Shown: positions 21,574 to 32,469 of the stretch, in pieces | Layout of the letters: every line of letters begins with the position of its first letter | Numbering within the stretch: position 1 is the stretch's first letter | DNA from: Prorocentrum cordatum | Lineage: Eukaryota > Sar > Dinophyceae > Prorocentrales > Prorocentraceae | Length of the DNA: 64,000 nucleotides | Direction of reading: 5' to 3' | Assembly: GCA_963575745.1 (NCBI GenBank) | Contig: CAUYUJ010014555.1 | Location: 330,871 to 394,870 of the forward strand | The notes under the pieces: model-generated | Seen by the model: only the letters and a program-made list of their open reading frames with translations | Databases searched by the model: none | Told to the model about the DNA's origin: nothing | Translations under genes and position numbers: made by a program

Positions 21574-22340
21574 CTACTTTCGCTTGCTGAGGAGGGCAGC
21601 GATCTGGCGCTCGAGCGGACCCCTCGGCGCCGACCCCACCAGCCGTTGATACTCGATCTCGGCCAGGATGGCCATGAGGATGGACTTGAGCTTGGGGCCT
21701 GCGGGGTGATCGCCGTGGATCACGAAGCGGAACTTCGCCTTCCCCTCCATCTTCTTGCTGTGATCGCCCCTCGGCACCTGGAGCGAGAAGTGCGTCACGT
21801 ACTCCGCTATGAAGCTCGGGGGCTTCTGGTGGACGTACTGCTCCCAGAACTCGCGCATGGGCGCTGCTCCCGATCCGTCTCCTACCGTCTCGGCACGCTT
21901 CTTCGCCGCACTCATGATCATGTAGAAAACCGTGACAAAAGGTGGGCCCATTGCACCCAAGTCGACCTCGGGATCTGATTTCTTGCGTTCCTTCAACTCT
22001 GCGATCGACTTCGTGTAGTACTCGTTGGCTGCGAGCCCCGCTCGCGCGAGGAAGTGGTCCTTGGGGATCAAGTACGTCTGAATCACGTTGCTCTCCATGT
22101 TGGCGACGTCTCTTGCGTTGATCAAGGTTAGCCTCGCCACGGCCTCCAGCAGGTTCTTCTCGTCCTTGCGGCTGCCTGATGCGCCTGTGCCGCCACCCTG
22201 AGACTCGGCCACTCGGGCCTCTTTTGGCGCCGGCTCGCCGTCGCTGCCCCGCTTCACGCCGCACGAGCTGAGGGCCCACATCGGCCGCTCGCCCTGGAAC
22301 AGGTCCTCGTCCCACATCTGCACGTCGGTCTCGGGCATGC
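21574..22340 (-). CDS. Retroelement A C-terminal segment in a shifted frame
   Basis: Just after the last zinc finger, protein-like sequence moves to another minus frame. It starts near MPETDVQMWDEDLFQGERP and ends LLSKRK at 21574. It is hydrophilic, with a Lys/Glu-rich central part and a region of predicted-looking helices (LTLINARDVANMESNVIQTY). It resembles tails of other dinoflagellate retroelement proteins as I remember them, but has no named domain. The original frame stays open to 21011, where it again looks protein-like (for example PQALRDSVRLQQLMRRGVIK), so two shifts are possible. Confidence 0.55.
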
Positions 22341-25300
22341 TTGAGAGGTTGCACCCGCGGGCGGAACGGCAGGTGGGTGCAGGCGTGCTCGGTGTAAGCC
22401 TCCAGGGATGTCCAGTTCGAGCCACAAAGGCCGCAGCGTACTTGTTCAAGACGGGTAAGGGGCCTCAGAGTGGACGCTTTATCTCCAAGACATCTCCCGT
22501 GTATCAGGGCCCCGTGGAGGTGCTTTTGGGCGCTCTTGCGGTCCCACAGGACCTCACCACACGAGATACATTGGTTAGTGACCGTGAGTATCTGTGAGAG
22601 CTTGAGAGCACCATGTACCTGTCGGAGATGATTCACGAGACCTTTGCGTGACGCAAAAGCGGCCCCACAGGGCCCCTCCTCCAGCATCCACGGGCAGGTG
22701 AACGACAGGTGCGTGTTAAGGGCCCCCTCCTCAAGCGCGACGGGGTCCTCGAACAGCTGGAGCCCAGGGGGGAGCACCTCAACGTCGAAGTGACGACTCC
22801 GAAGAATACTCACATCCACCCTGGTGAAGTCCTGGCCTATCTCAAACGTGAACAACTGGAGAAGAGACCCGCCCGCCCTGTCCCAACACGAGGCCGCGTC
22901 TTCATTCCACTGCGAGAGCTCCACCACATCATCATGAAACTGCCGAGCCCACGGATTCGCCCCATACCTCAGAGACCCATTCGGCAAGAACATACCCTCC
23001 TCCTCATAGGGCACACTCCCAAAGACAGCGGCAATCATCTGCTTGTGGGCGCCAGGCCGACGGACGCAGGCCTGGAGCCAGCGGAGACGTCGTACTCGGA
23101 GCTCGCTCGCGATCGGCACTAACCTCCACCACCTCATCACCTCCTCCGTCGTCATGCTCCTGATCTGACCATCCTCGTCCTCCCACGTCGCCTCGCCTCG
23201 CATCGCTCGTCGGGCAAGTCCCGCAACCGCTAGCTCCAGGGTGCGCAACTGTGAAGCTGTCAAGACAAACGCTTCCACTCCAGACAGACCAGTGTTCAGC
23301 ACGTGACAGAGGAAGATGCATCTTTTCCATCGGTGTGGCACACCCTTCTGATACCAGAAACGTCCAAGTCGGAAGAAGGCCACCTTCATGGCCCGCACCC
23401 GCTTCACAAGTTCTGCACTGAACGTCTGAGCAGAGGTGAGAAACGGACCGAGATAACGAACCTCATCAGTCACTCGAGTCCCAAGATTCCGAAGCACTGC
23501 AGCGGCACGTCTTCGGTAGCTGGTAGGCACTCGCAGAAGGGCTTCCTGTTTAGATTCGTTACGCCTGAGGCCAATCGCAGCCAACTCCTCATCCAGCATC
23601 CTATCGTTAGTGGTGAGAAGGTCCTGGAAGTGTTCTACCCTAAACGGAGGCCCCAAGATAATCTTCTTAAGCAGGTCGTCCGCAAACTTCTGGAGCCCCA
23701 AGTACACCTGTGGAGACCCAGGGAGGACCTCTTCAGGAATAGTAGCCCACAGACACGCCTCCCCCTCCTCATCATACTCCTGGAATCGAGCAAGCCAGCG
23801 ATCGACAGGTGGCCGAAAGACTCTCACAAATGACCTCACGGCATATGGATCCCCCTGGAGGCTCCCGCACCCAGGTCTAAGGAAGAGTGACCCCTCGGCC
23901 GATGGCAGAAGACATCCTGAACACCTATGACGCTGACGACAAAGACGAATATCCCGAGGTCGAACAAGATTGTGGCACACCTGATCTAATTTAGCCCAGT
24001 GTGAAGAGGCGAACGCATTCGTCAGGTCCTTAAGCGAATCACACCACGAGAAGCCTGCAGCCGACAGCCTCCAAGAAGTACACATATTGGCAACGATCGC
24101 ATCCTCTCGCCTCCGAGACCTCAGAAAGCCGTGGTCACAATCCGAATCTACATACTTCGGTCCCAGCCTCATCAGGCCCTCGAAGAACCCCTTGGAGATA
24201 GGATCCAGCCCATAAACTATACGTTTCCCCCGAGGTCCAGGAAGAGCACTTTTTGGTATCACGAACCCTCGACTGCAATTCCAGATCGAGGGGGCAGTTC
24301 CCCAGAAACGTATCATGGTGAAAAGCTTATGCATCCACTGTCTGGCCTCAACCGCGTCCGTGATGGCGGTGTCAGCCCCCAACCCTACTCGGCTCACATT
24401 CGACTCGGGGGCCGCGGGCGTGTGCAGGACCAGGTACCACAGCTCCAGCGGCAACGACCATGGAGGAACGCTACGTCGCTTGCCCGCCCTCCTGGTGTAG
24501 TGCCTCAGCTGCTCCATGTCGATGGTAGCTTGGAGCCAGGCCTCTTGGAGACGCTCTGGCCTTGACTCGGCCGTCGGAGGAGAGTGTCGCCAAATCTGTC
24601 TCATGTCCACCATCTCCTGCCAATCAGCCTGATGCGCAGCCAGTCCCCCCTCACAACCCGCAGCTCCCAATACGCCCATCCATTCTTCAGTACTCGGCAT
24701 CATCCCGTCAAGTCGACTGTAGTCGCGACGAGCCCGCCCAAATCGACCTCCAGCAAGTCTGCGCGAAAGGCGCTGAACGAGAGCCAGGTCTCGTCGCTTC
24801 CATGCCTGCCATATTTCTTCCACTAACTGCTCCTGCTTCTTCTTTTTTTCATCCCTCGCTATCTTCTTACATCTGGCCGAAATCGATCGAAGCTCTTGAC
24901 AACATGCAGCGAACTCGTCATCAGTCGTGTCGTGGTTCATCCTGGCTCGAAGTTCGCGTCGTTGTCTTAGGAGAGCGAGACGCTGTTCGGCCAGCTGGGA
25001 CCTCTGCGACTCAGGACGTGCACCCCGAGAGAAAAACTGTGCCCCCACTTCCCTAAGGATTCCGTCCAAGTGCAGCACGATAGCGTCGGGCTCTGCTTCT
25101 CTGTGCTCCCAGGCTGGCCAGTCTTGTGCAAGACGTCTCTCAACCTCACGCACGAAACCCTCACGAAGCTGTCCACCTTTAAGATTCTTCATCAGTTTAT
25201 CTCGATCCCACTGCACATGTGAGTATGTAATCCCATCAGGGGAGGCCGCCGCATTCTGTCGCTGAGCTGCAGCAACATGTGGGACTCTCATCTTGAGTAA

Positions 25301-26173
25301 AACTGGTGTGTGGTCTCGGTAGTCCCGGCATTTGATAACCTGAACCCGCTTTCCCAATCTATGAATCGGACTCGCCATCATCACTCTCTCGCACCACTCC
25401 ATGGGGATCGCGACAAAGTCGATCATGGAGGCACCACCTGCGGACCCGAAGAAGGTGGGGGACCATGACCGCACCGTCGTGGGCACGAAGAGCCCATACT
25501 CTTCCAGAACTTCTCTGAACGATTCCCCCGCTCCATGTCTGTGACATTCTCGAGTTCGAACTGGTCCCAGTGCAGACGAAGGTACTTCCTGCCATTCACC
25601 ATTCAGCTTAGATATGCCCAGTCCGTCGTTGACATCGCCCATCACTATAGGAGAGACCCGCATAGGCAGCACCCGTAGAATCTCCCAAAGCCAGTCTCGA
25701 ATTTGTTTGCAGGCGGACAAGTACTGCTTGACCTGCTGCAACTTATTGGGCTTGGGAGGAAAGTATACCACTATCACGTAAAAGAGATACCCATGACGCG
25801 ACAACTCCACGGCGAGACCTCGTCCCTGGAGCGCCCTGGGTGGAAGGTCAATCTTCCGAATATTCCTCTGAGTCCATCTGGGAGGTAGTATGCAGGCACA
25901 CCCGCACGACCGATTCGAGAATCCCCCCGCTCGCCAACCTGCTTGAACGACCATTCTCGAAGCCTGCGTCGAGATGCTGTAGCCCTCATCCGCGACCTCC
26001 TTGATCTGTGTGCCTGCCAAACCAACAATATCAAATCTCTGAAACTCGTCTAGCAGCTCAACCATGCGGTCCCCACTGGCGTGCAGCGGGTTGAAGAAGA
26101 GAGTGGAAAGAATACGAGACGACATCAGGGCTGGCCCGAGAGCCCAGAGGTGTGTCAGGAGAGAGCAAGCCAT
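22340..26173 (-). CDS. Retroelement A polyprotein: endonuclease, reverse transcriptase, zinc fingers
   Basis: Two candidate starts lie in frame, at 26173 and 26125; residue numbers below use 26125. The upstream continuation of this frame to 26767 is simple repeat and is left out. Residues about 1-280 form an EEP endonuclease with FFNP, VVYFPP, MGDVND (about 163), a T.FG......IDF segment and DYRDH (about 270). Target nicking is its expected role. RT motifs are DLTNAF (about 699), GSLQGDP (about 756) and KFADD (about 813), carrying the catalytic aspartates. Three Cys/His fingers lie at about 1142-1250. The usual Glu after the first strand is replaced (GLAGTQI). The frame ends in a frameshift near 22340. 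Confidence 0.85.
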
Positions 26174-26229
26174 AAGAGTGGTTTCATATGCTCGCTGTGC
26201 TGCGCTGCTCTGCTGAAGCCAAGCGGCAG

Positions 26230-26470
26230 CTGGAGGAGGAGGAGGAGGAGGAGGAGGAGGAGGAGGAGGAGGAGGAGGAGGAGGAGAGAGGAGGAGGAGG
26301 AGGAGGAGGAGGAGGAAAAGGAGGAGGAGGAGGACCAGGAGGAGGAGGAGGAAGTGCATCCCGTGCGTGCCCGCTCGAGGAAAGTGCGCCCCGGCGGGCG
26401 TCGTATCTGCCCCGGGCCCCCCCCCCCTCCCCCCCCCCCCTCCCCCCCCCCGCGGGGAAGAGATCAGAGG
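26230..26470 (+). repeat. (GGA)n tract plus third GAAGTGCATC module
   Basis: The GGA/GAGGAG tract at 26230-26350 is followed by GAAGTGCATCCCGTGCGTGC and CTCGAGGAAAGTGCGCCCC, then a long C-run. It is a direct-orientation copy of 20458-20765. Confidence 0.85.
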
Positions 26471-26824
26471 GAAGGGGCTTCCCTTCGACTCCACTACGAC
26501 GTCGTTTAATTTCGCTTTGGGTAGCGCGCTTGAGGAGGAGAGCCCTGGGAGGGGGAGAACAGAGACGACGGAGACGACGAGTCGAACGGAGAAGCCCCTC
26601 ACACACGCCGACAGGGTCGGCGGATTTTTTTGTTGGGGGTATTCTGTTAATTTTTCGCCCCAAGTCCCCCTGTAGGGGGACGTGCCCGACTTCAGTCTTG
26701 GGGCCATCTTCGTCGTCTTGGAGGCGTCTTGGGCCGTCTCGGAGGCGTCAGGGGCTCCGTCTCCCACCTTGGTGCGGCTCGTTTTCGGCTGGCCGGCGAG
26801 CTGGGCCAGACGCCATGGTGGGAG

Positions 26825-26969
26825 CAGGGCTGAACCTAAACGGCGTTTTGGCGATTTCGTGGGCCGTCTTCGTTTCGATGTCGTTTTGCGTTAATAGGCG
26901 GATTGAATACAAAACTAGGGAAAACGAAAACAAATCGAACACGAAAAACGCCGTTTAGGTTCAGCCCTG
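26825..26969. mobile_element. 145-bp hAT-type MITE with perfect 8-bp target duplication
   Basis: The left end CAGGGCTGAACCTAAACGGC and the right end, read in reverse complement, are identical for about 25 bp. The flanks are GGTGGGAG at 26817-26824 and again at 26970-26977. An 8-bp duplication with CAGGG termini is the signature of hAT-superfamily elements. There is no coding capacity, so it would depend on a transposase in trans. Identical ends and duplication suggest a young insertion. Confidence 0.92.
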
Positions 26970-27012
26970 GGTGGGAGCCTTTTCCAAAAGACGAAGCACT
27001 GAAAGGCCTAGC

Positions 27013-27157
27013 GTTAAGTCGGGCCTGTCCCTCTACAGGGGGAGTATTCAAAAACAGTCAACAAAGAGTTTGGGGACGATTTGAACATTTAGGGGTTATC
27101 TTTTGAGTATGTTTATTTTTCATCCAACATCTGTTTGTAGGGGGACATGCCCGACCT
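27013..27157. mobile_element. About 145-bp MITE of the GTTAAGTCGGGC family
   Basis: The left end reads GTTAAGTCGGGCCTGTCCCT and the right end, reverse complemented, reads AGGTCGGGCATGTCCCCCTA, so about 20 bp pair with few mismatches. AGGCCTAGC occurs at 27004-27012 and 27158-27166, consistent with a 9-bp target duplication of the kind made by Mutator-like transposases. Related copies are at 20246 and 30542, and a lone right end lies at 26665-26692. Confidence 0.8.
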
Positions 27158-27164
27158 AGGCCTA

Positions 27165-27430
27165 GCTCGCCATTCAACCCTTGAAATCAACAGGGGGCAG
27201 CAGATCTGATGGCCTTCAGCCATTCCCTTCTCCGTGCCTGGCTCGTGGGCCAGAGGTGTGTTGAATGCCTCTCTGACTGTTCTCTTGTGATGCCTCTCGG
27301 GGGCCTCTTGGCCACATAGTTGGAGCCACTTGGAGGCTTCTTGGGGCCTATATGGGGCCTCTCTGGGGTATGGGAGCTTCTTGAAGGCCCCTCGAGGGCC
27401 TGCTGGCAGTCTCGCAGGCCCTCTGGGGTG
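27165..27430. repeat. Fragment of the foldback element terminus and TTGGGGCC array
   Basis: 27175-27250 matches 5205-5290, sharing AAATCAA.AGGG.GC.GC, GTGGCCTTC and CCGTGCCTGG. 27297-27430 is a short degenerate GGCCTCTTGGGGGCC array. No ORF of interest. Confidence 0.55.
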
Positions 27431-28418
27431 GAAACGGATAGAAATGTCAGTTCGGTTTCCCCCTCTGTGGCCCCTCTGAGTGGCTTCTCGGGTCGTTTTG
27501 TGGTTCCTCCCTTGCTCTGTGTGCCAACATTGACCAAACATGCTCGCTCCAGAGCCAGACAGCACCCGTTCTATATCTGGTTCTTTGCACATCACAGCGG
27601 TTCTGCCAATGTGCATATGTCGTCCCATATTTAGCCAGTATATGCATTGCTTATCGTCGTGCATGGCAGCTCCAAATAGTGCAAGCAGGTGATGTTGGGT
27701 GTGCCCAATGATGTATTCGCACTACTTCTGCCCATCAGCAGCCCTTGCTCGTGTGGATGCCATTCCCACGTTCGGACGCAGTACCGACAGCTGCGCGTTT
27801 GCTCCGGCACGGGGCCAGTTGGCTGGCATCGGAGCTCAAGAAGACGCCTTGCGTTGACCAGACGAGCGAGAAACAAATTATGCGTAGCACGGTACGTTGA
27901 TCGGGCTTGGCCACACTTCCACAATCATCCAAACACGTCCAACATCGACCGAAGTCCACTGCGGAAGTATTGTGAAGGTCGTGAATTAGACAAGTCCCAA
28001 CGAGGATGCCCATACATGTCAATCACCCGTCCACTCGCCGAATACGCTCCTGAGCCAGAGTTTCTTGAGTTGCAGAGTTCATCCAGGCATGACGTGTGGA
28101 AACTCATGCTTCCAAACTTGTATGATTCACTCCATCCTGCAGGACGAGCCATATCGAATGACTCTGCCTCGAAAGCGCCCGTAACAAGATCGCGTTGGTA
28201 AGGCGGGACAGAATGTCGCAATCATGGGACATCATTTCCATTGTGTTCGGCATCGTGCGCGTAGAATCCCACACACGTACGACCCATGCTGCAGAACAGT
28301 CGTGTGCGTGGATTGTACGGCCGTAACACAGTTTCGTGGCATAGCATGGCCATACCACATATTCGTGTGTTTACAGTGGCAAAGACACGCACTTACATAG
28401 CACAAGACGTGCGTATGG
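27431..28418. other. Unrecognised stretch with one 170-codon ORF
   Basis: Sequence of balanced composition and low repetitiveness. A plus frame at 27689-28201 (170 codons) is not repeat-derived and includes PHFHNHPNTSNIDRSPLRKY, but shows no domain I can name. Overlapping minus frames are of similar length, so coding status is unclear. Confidence 0.3.
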
Positions 28419-28431
28419 CAGATGATGATGC

Positions 28432-28490
<59 letters not shown>

Positions 28491-28540
28491 CTGATGCTGA
28501 TGCTGATGCTGATGCTGATGGTGATGATGATGGGGATGTT
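28419..28540. repeat. (GATGAT)n / (GATGCT)n microsatellite
   Basis: About 120 bp of GAT-based trinucleotide and hexanucleotide repeat. It generates acidic (Asp/Ala), Met or Ser/Ile polymers in different frames. Confidence 0.97.
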
Positions 28541-29276
28541 GAGGAGGATGAGGATTCGCTGGAGGAGGAGCAGAAGGATTGGGATAGCAAGCGGTGGAGC
28601 ATACGTGTGGGCATTTCGTAAGCGCAGACAGGATGAGTTGCGTAGACGGCGCGAGCTCAAGACAATAATCGTGTCAGAGTCGATGCACTTCCGCTCCTCC
28701 CCATCTCATCGTCTCTGCCTCCTGCTCCCTTATCATCCTTTCTTCTCTGTCCTCCATCCTCTCTTCTCTCTGCTCCTCAGGAGAAGGCGGTGGCTGATTA
28801 TCCGATGGCGGAGTGGCGTACGTGGAGAATTCTGCTCGTTGCGTTTGCATGCGCTTGTCGTCTATCGCTTCCAGAGCTTAGCCTCTTTGGAACACATATC
28901 TGTTGAGATGTGGGGCTATACTAAGTCGTCGCGCCTTTGCTAAGGCAGGTAACTTGGCGCTTATCCTAGCTCATGTTATTGATATTGCCCTGCGCACCTA
29001 AAGGGGCCGCATTGTTGTTGTCTATACATCCATGCGCTTGCCCACCAAGTTCCCATCCTAACGCTCATGTCGTAGTATACCGCCAGCGCTCACATCGTCA
29101 ACACTGTACTTGCTCTATTGGCGTGATGCGATGATTCGGCGTGACATGGGCGGGGAAGGATGATGATGGGGAGGGAGGAGAAATAGGAACAAGCCGAGGC
29201 GAGGGAGGATAATGACCAGGAGGGGGAGAGGGGAGAGATGGATCGATACATACACATCCGCATACATATGGAGGGA

Positions 29277-29307
<31 letters not shown>

Positions 29308-30080
29308 CGAGAGAGAGAAAGAGAAATACTGGGAGAGGGCGGGGACTATATATGTATCTATCCAGGGTCATGTATCATCTTTGCCAGGAGCATGCCCCTC
29401 GACACATTTTCTCAGCAGGCGACGAAAGCACACCTCGGACCCCCCCCTCTGTGGGACGCTGATTTCGCGACATCGGGCCAATGTTCTCATCCTGCCTCAT
29501 CGCGCGCCGCTCGGTGCCCTGCCCCACCACCCACCTGTGCGCAGCGCTGACTTCTCTTGTGCATACCTTTTTCCTGCGCCTTCGCTGCTGAGCAGCACGA
29601 CCTGTGCTGGCCTGCAAATGTCGAGACGGAGCCCTGTGGACGTTCTATGAGTCGATCCTCTATGCTCTCTTTCCTCCCTGCTTTCTGCCGTGCAAGGAGA
29701 GGAAGAGGAGGAGCGTTAGGAGGAGGAGGAGGAGGAGGAGGAGGAGGAGGGGGTAGCAGGAGGAAGAGAGAGGGGATGATGCCCTGGCCTGCGCGTGCTG
29801 ACCAGCTGCTTCCGCCCATGTGCCTCCCGAGGGACAACGACTGGCATAGTCATACGCTCGCAGCCCCGCGCAGAGTTCTTGAGTCGTGGTTGGGCACCGC
29901 CGGAGGCGCCGCCAGGGGGGACCAGCGCAGGTCCAAGAAGTCCGCGCGGACCGCACACCTGTGCTCACGCCGTGTGCTCTCCTCTCGCCTGCCCCGCGCG
30001 AGGCGGAGCCCAGACGGAGGAAGTCCCTAGGGAGACCGAGCACTCTGTGTGGGCTTCCTCCTCGGGCGATCGCAAACATG
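28541..30080. other. Unrecognised stretch with (GA)n and (GGA)n runs
   Basis: No gene is recognised. Simple repeats are a (GA)n run at 29271-29330 and a (GGA)n run at 29719-29752. A short segment at 29915-29955 (GCGCAGGTCCAAGAAGTCCG then CGCGGACCG) resembles 54374-54408, which lies just upstream of a helicase exon. Confidence 0.4.
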
Positions 30081-30187
30081 GATTGAGGGGGCGTGGATCA
30101 GCGGCGGGTACCTTTCCCACGGGAAATCGCGGATTTCCGCTGCCGAGCGGGGCGGCACCGGCCGCGTTTTGGGGCTGGCACCTCCCC

Positions 30188-30225
30188 AGATCCATGGATT
30201 TGGCGACCGCTCGCCAAATCCATGG
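30188..30225. repeat. 38-bp near-perfect palindrome
   Basis: ATCCATGGATTTGGCGACC is followed by its inverse, GCTCGCCAAATCCATGGAT, with only central mismatches. It sits directly upstream of the dispersed repeat at 30262. Confidence 0.8.
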
Positions 30226-30261
30226 ATCGCTAATCCGTGCTTGCGCGCACCCGGTGCTCCG

Positions 30262-30390
30262 TGTCTTGGCATCGCTCGGACGTGTGCATTTTTCCTTCGG
30301 CGAGGACAATCGAGGAGCATCCTTGATCATTTGGCGAAAAAACCACGCACGAAACCGAAAAAGACAGGGAATGGACGTCCGAGCGCTGGC
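30262..30390 (+). repeat. Dispersed repeat D, copy 1 (about 128 bp)
   Basis: Starts CTTGGCATCGCTCGGACGTG and ends near GGAATGGACGTCCGAGCG. Copy 2, in the same orientation at 34707-34835, matches at roughly 90% by eye. Both contain the internal ATCGAGGAGCATCCTTGA segment, and the two ends are mutually complementary (GCTCGGACGT.../...ACGTCCGAGC). That makes the unit a small inverted-end element of unknown class. Confidence 0.8.
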
Positions 30391-30541
30391 GGGGTGTGGA
30401 CTCATAGCCTCTCCTAGCCCTGCCGCCCCTCCGCCTGCCCCTGCTCCCAGAGCCCTGCCGGTCCTTCCGGGCCCAAGCCCTCGTGCCAGCACGCGCGCTG
30501 CCCTGCTGGCGTCCCGTGCCGCCCCTCCACGTGGCACCTTT

Positions 30542-30677
30542 GAGTCGGGCGCGCCCACCTCTAGTGGAGGAAGTAGTCAGGGGACGATGTTCGATGATTG
30601 TTTGACTCTTTTTGAGCATGTTTTGAGTCTGTTTCATGCTTCCTCCAAAATCCACCCTGGAGGGGGACATGCCCGAA
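30542..30677. mobile_element. Third copy of the GTTAAGTCGGGC MITE family
   Basis: The left end (GAGTCGGGCGCGCCCACCTC) and right end (GAGGGGGACATGCCCGAAC) are inverse to each other in the same pattern as 27013-27157. The interior shares GGGGACGATGTTCGA and GAGCATGTTTTGAGT-type words. No clear target duplication remains. Confidence 0.65.
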
Positions 30678-30774
30678 CTGCTGCCACCTCCTCCAGCTCC
30701 CCGCTGCTGACGCTCCTCACCCTGCGCCGCCCTCCGCCGCTTCCCCCACGGCCCCAGGGCTCGTTTCGTCTCCG

Positions 30775-30970
30775 ACCCGATTCGATTAGGTTTCGATCGA
30801 TTCCGATTCTGGCTTGGTTCGGCTTCGGATTCCGATCTGGGCTTCGGCTTCTGAGTGGAGGACTTGCAAGCCTGCCGACGTCCGCTGGTTCAACATCTTC
30901 AGACTTTGTTGCCGATTTCCGCCGATCCGATTCATTTCGATCGCCGATCCGACTTATCGACTTGGTTATT
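30775..30970 (+). repeat. Degenerate GATTCCGATTCG repeat, second copy
   Basis: CCGATTCGATTAGG, GATTCCGATTCTGG, GGATTCCGATC and GCCGATCCGA recur imperfectly across about 200 bp. The block is similar to 6110-6195 and 58015-58200. Confidence 0.5.
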
Positions 30971-31029
30971 TCCCCCCTCTCCCCCATGACTCCTCGTCAT
31001 CCTGAGCCGAACCGCAGACGTTCTGGCTC

Positions 31030-32170
31030 ATGAGCTGCAGTGCCCCCAGGCGGCATCAGGTGCGCCTACGGCGGCGGGGCCGCTGGCAGGCTGGGCGTGC
31101 TGGAGCGGGCTGAGCTGAACAAGGGCGGCGGAGTCGCTAAGAGGACTCGAGACCCTGCCAGCAGGAAGCAGCAGATTGGCCACTGCGCCGTCATGCCGCA
31201 GGTGACAGACGCTTCGTTCAGGGTGCGCATCGAGGGAAGCCGGAAGGCGGAGTCGCCTCCAGACGCAGAAGGCGCCTGAACACGATCGGGACGTTCGCGG
31301 CGCGAGCCACAGCAGAGACCAACTCCGCGGGTGCCGCAAGATGAGGATAGTAAGGATGCGCGGAGAAACACGCGTGCGAAGCCGACGCTGACAACGGTGC
31401 TTCGCGGCTGAGCATCACGGTGGCAATGCAGAAGCAGGCCGAGAGCGGGCGGCAACAATCGAACCAGCTTCTGGAGCCCAGGAAGCAGCGCCTCGGGGAT
31501 CTGGTCCGAGGGGTGGACGAGGAGGTGTGGCAGCTGCCTGGCAGGGCGCAGGCAGAGTGACAGGCCGCGCTGTGACATGGGCGGCCTCGCTCTGAAAGTG
31601 ATTCGCGCCCGGTCGATTATCCCAGTGGCGAGTGCAGTTGTTCCCCTTTCCCTCCTCGGGTCACCTTCGACGCTCAGGAGAAGGATGATGATGAGGAGGA
31701 GGAGCAGCACATTAGCCAGCAGGCGTTGTTTGTGGCTCGCGGGCGCCTGTGAAGCGGATGCCCAGGCTGGCTGGGCCTCCACTGCTTTGCGGAAGACCGA
31801 GCGTCGGGACCTGATGAGGGCATAGCGGGCGGAGCATTTCCAGCATGTCTTCGTCGGCGAGGGTTTCCATATAGGCGGCGAACAAGGAGGACCAGCGCGA
31901 GGTGTACCTGCGAAAGGTGCACCCACCGCTGGGGCAGAGCAGACTTACGTGTGTGGGAGCTCTGCAGTGGGGACCAGGACGGGGTTCTGGCGGACTTGGT
32001 TTTCCGTGAGACGAGGAAGCGCTGCGGCCTTGTGTAGTGAACTGCCCGAGGTCGGTCGTCTCCGGCTGGCAGAACGAGACGCTACGCTTCATCCTTGTGC
32101 CCGGGGGGGAAAGCACGCCAGTCTTCTAGGTGCGCAACCAGGGCCCGACGCCAGAGTGTGGGGGGCTGAC
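31030..32170. other. Unrecognised GC-rich stretch, possible decayed coding sequence
   Basis: Minus frames contain non-repetitive protein-like segments such as SRWSSLFAAYMETLADEDML (near 31830-31890) and PAELVSAVARAANVPIVFRR (near 31270-31330). They lie in different frames and are interrupted. I cannot assign a family; a decayed transposon or pseudogene is possible. Confidence 0.3.
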
Positions 32171-32323
32171 CACTGAGACTCGAGCACCCTCTGGCGGCGC
32201 CTCCAGCGCCGCCCCTGGCGCGATTTTTGCGAGCCATAGAGGTGGGTCTATTTTCGACCCAAGAAATGCGCACCGAACTCAGAGACATTAGGTTTATGCT
32301 GAATCTTGTTGCTTATTGAAGGA

Positions 32324-32469
32324 AGCGGGTCCTGAGGGAAACGGGTCCTGAGATTTCCTTTTGTTCTTGGTTTCCTTGGCCCCGGGACTGTCAGAAGACG
32401 ACTCGGGATGAAAAGTTGGTCCTGCGGGAAGGCCCCAGGGTCCAGGACCCGTTTCCCTCAGGACCCGCT
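32324..32469. mobile_element. 146-bp inverted-repeat element with perfect 27-bp ends
   Basis: The 27 bp beginning AGCGGGTCCTGAGGGAAACG at 32324-32350 recur as an exact reverse complement at 32443-32469. No coding capacity, and no convincing target duplication. Exact ends suggest recent origin as a MITE-like element. Confidence 0.85.

Larger units (their letters stand above)
20770..26230 (-). mobile_element. Non-LTR retrotransposon A (endonuclease, RT, C2H2 zinc fingers)
   Basis: The minus strand encodes, in order, an apurinic-type endonuclease, a reverse transcriptase and three zinc fingers in one open frame (26173 to about 22340). A further coding stretch in another frame runs to 21574. The order is that of LINE-like elements. 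No RNase H was seen, unlike elements B and C. It is bracketed by (GGA)n plus GAAGTGCATC modules on both sides. The interior is largely intact but has at least one frameshift. The 5' boundary is obscured by the GGA tract at 26230-26350. Confidence 0.85.

Noticed and set aside
26173-26767. N-terminal extension of the element A frame to 26767
   Set aside because: This part translates an AAGATGGCC-type array, a C-run and a (GGA)n tract into Leu and Pro polymers; the endonuclease begins near 26125.
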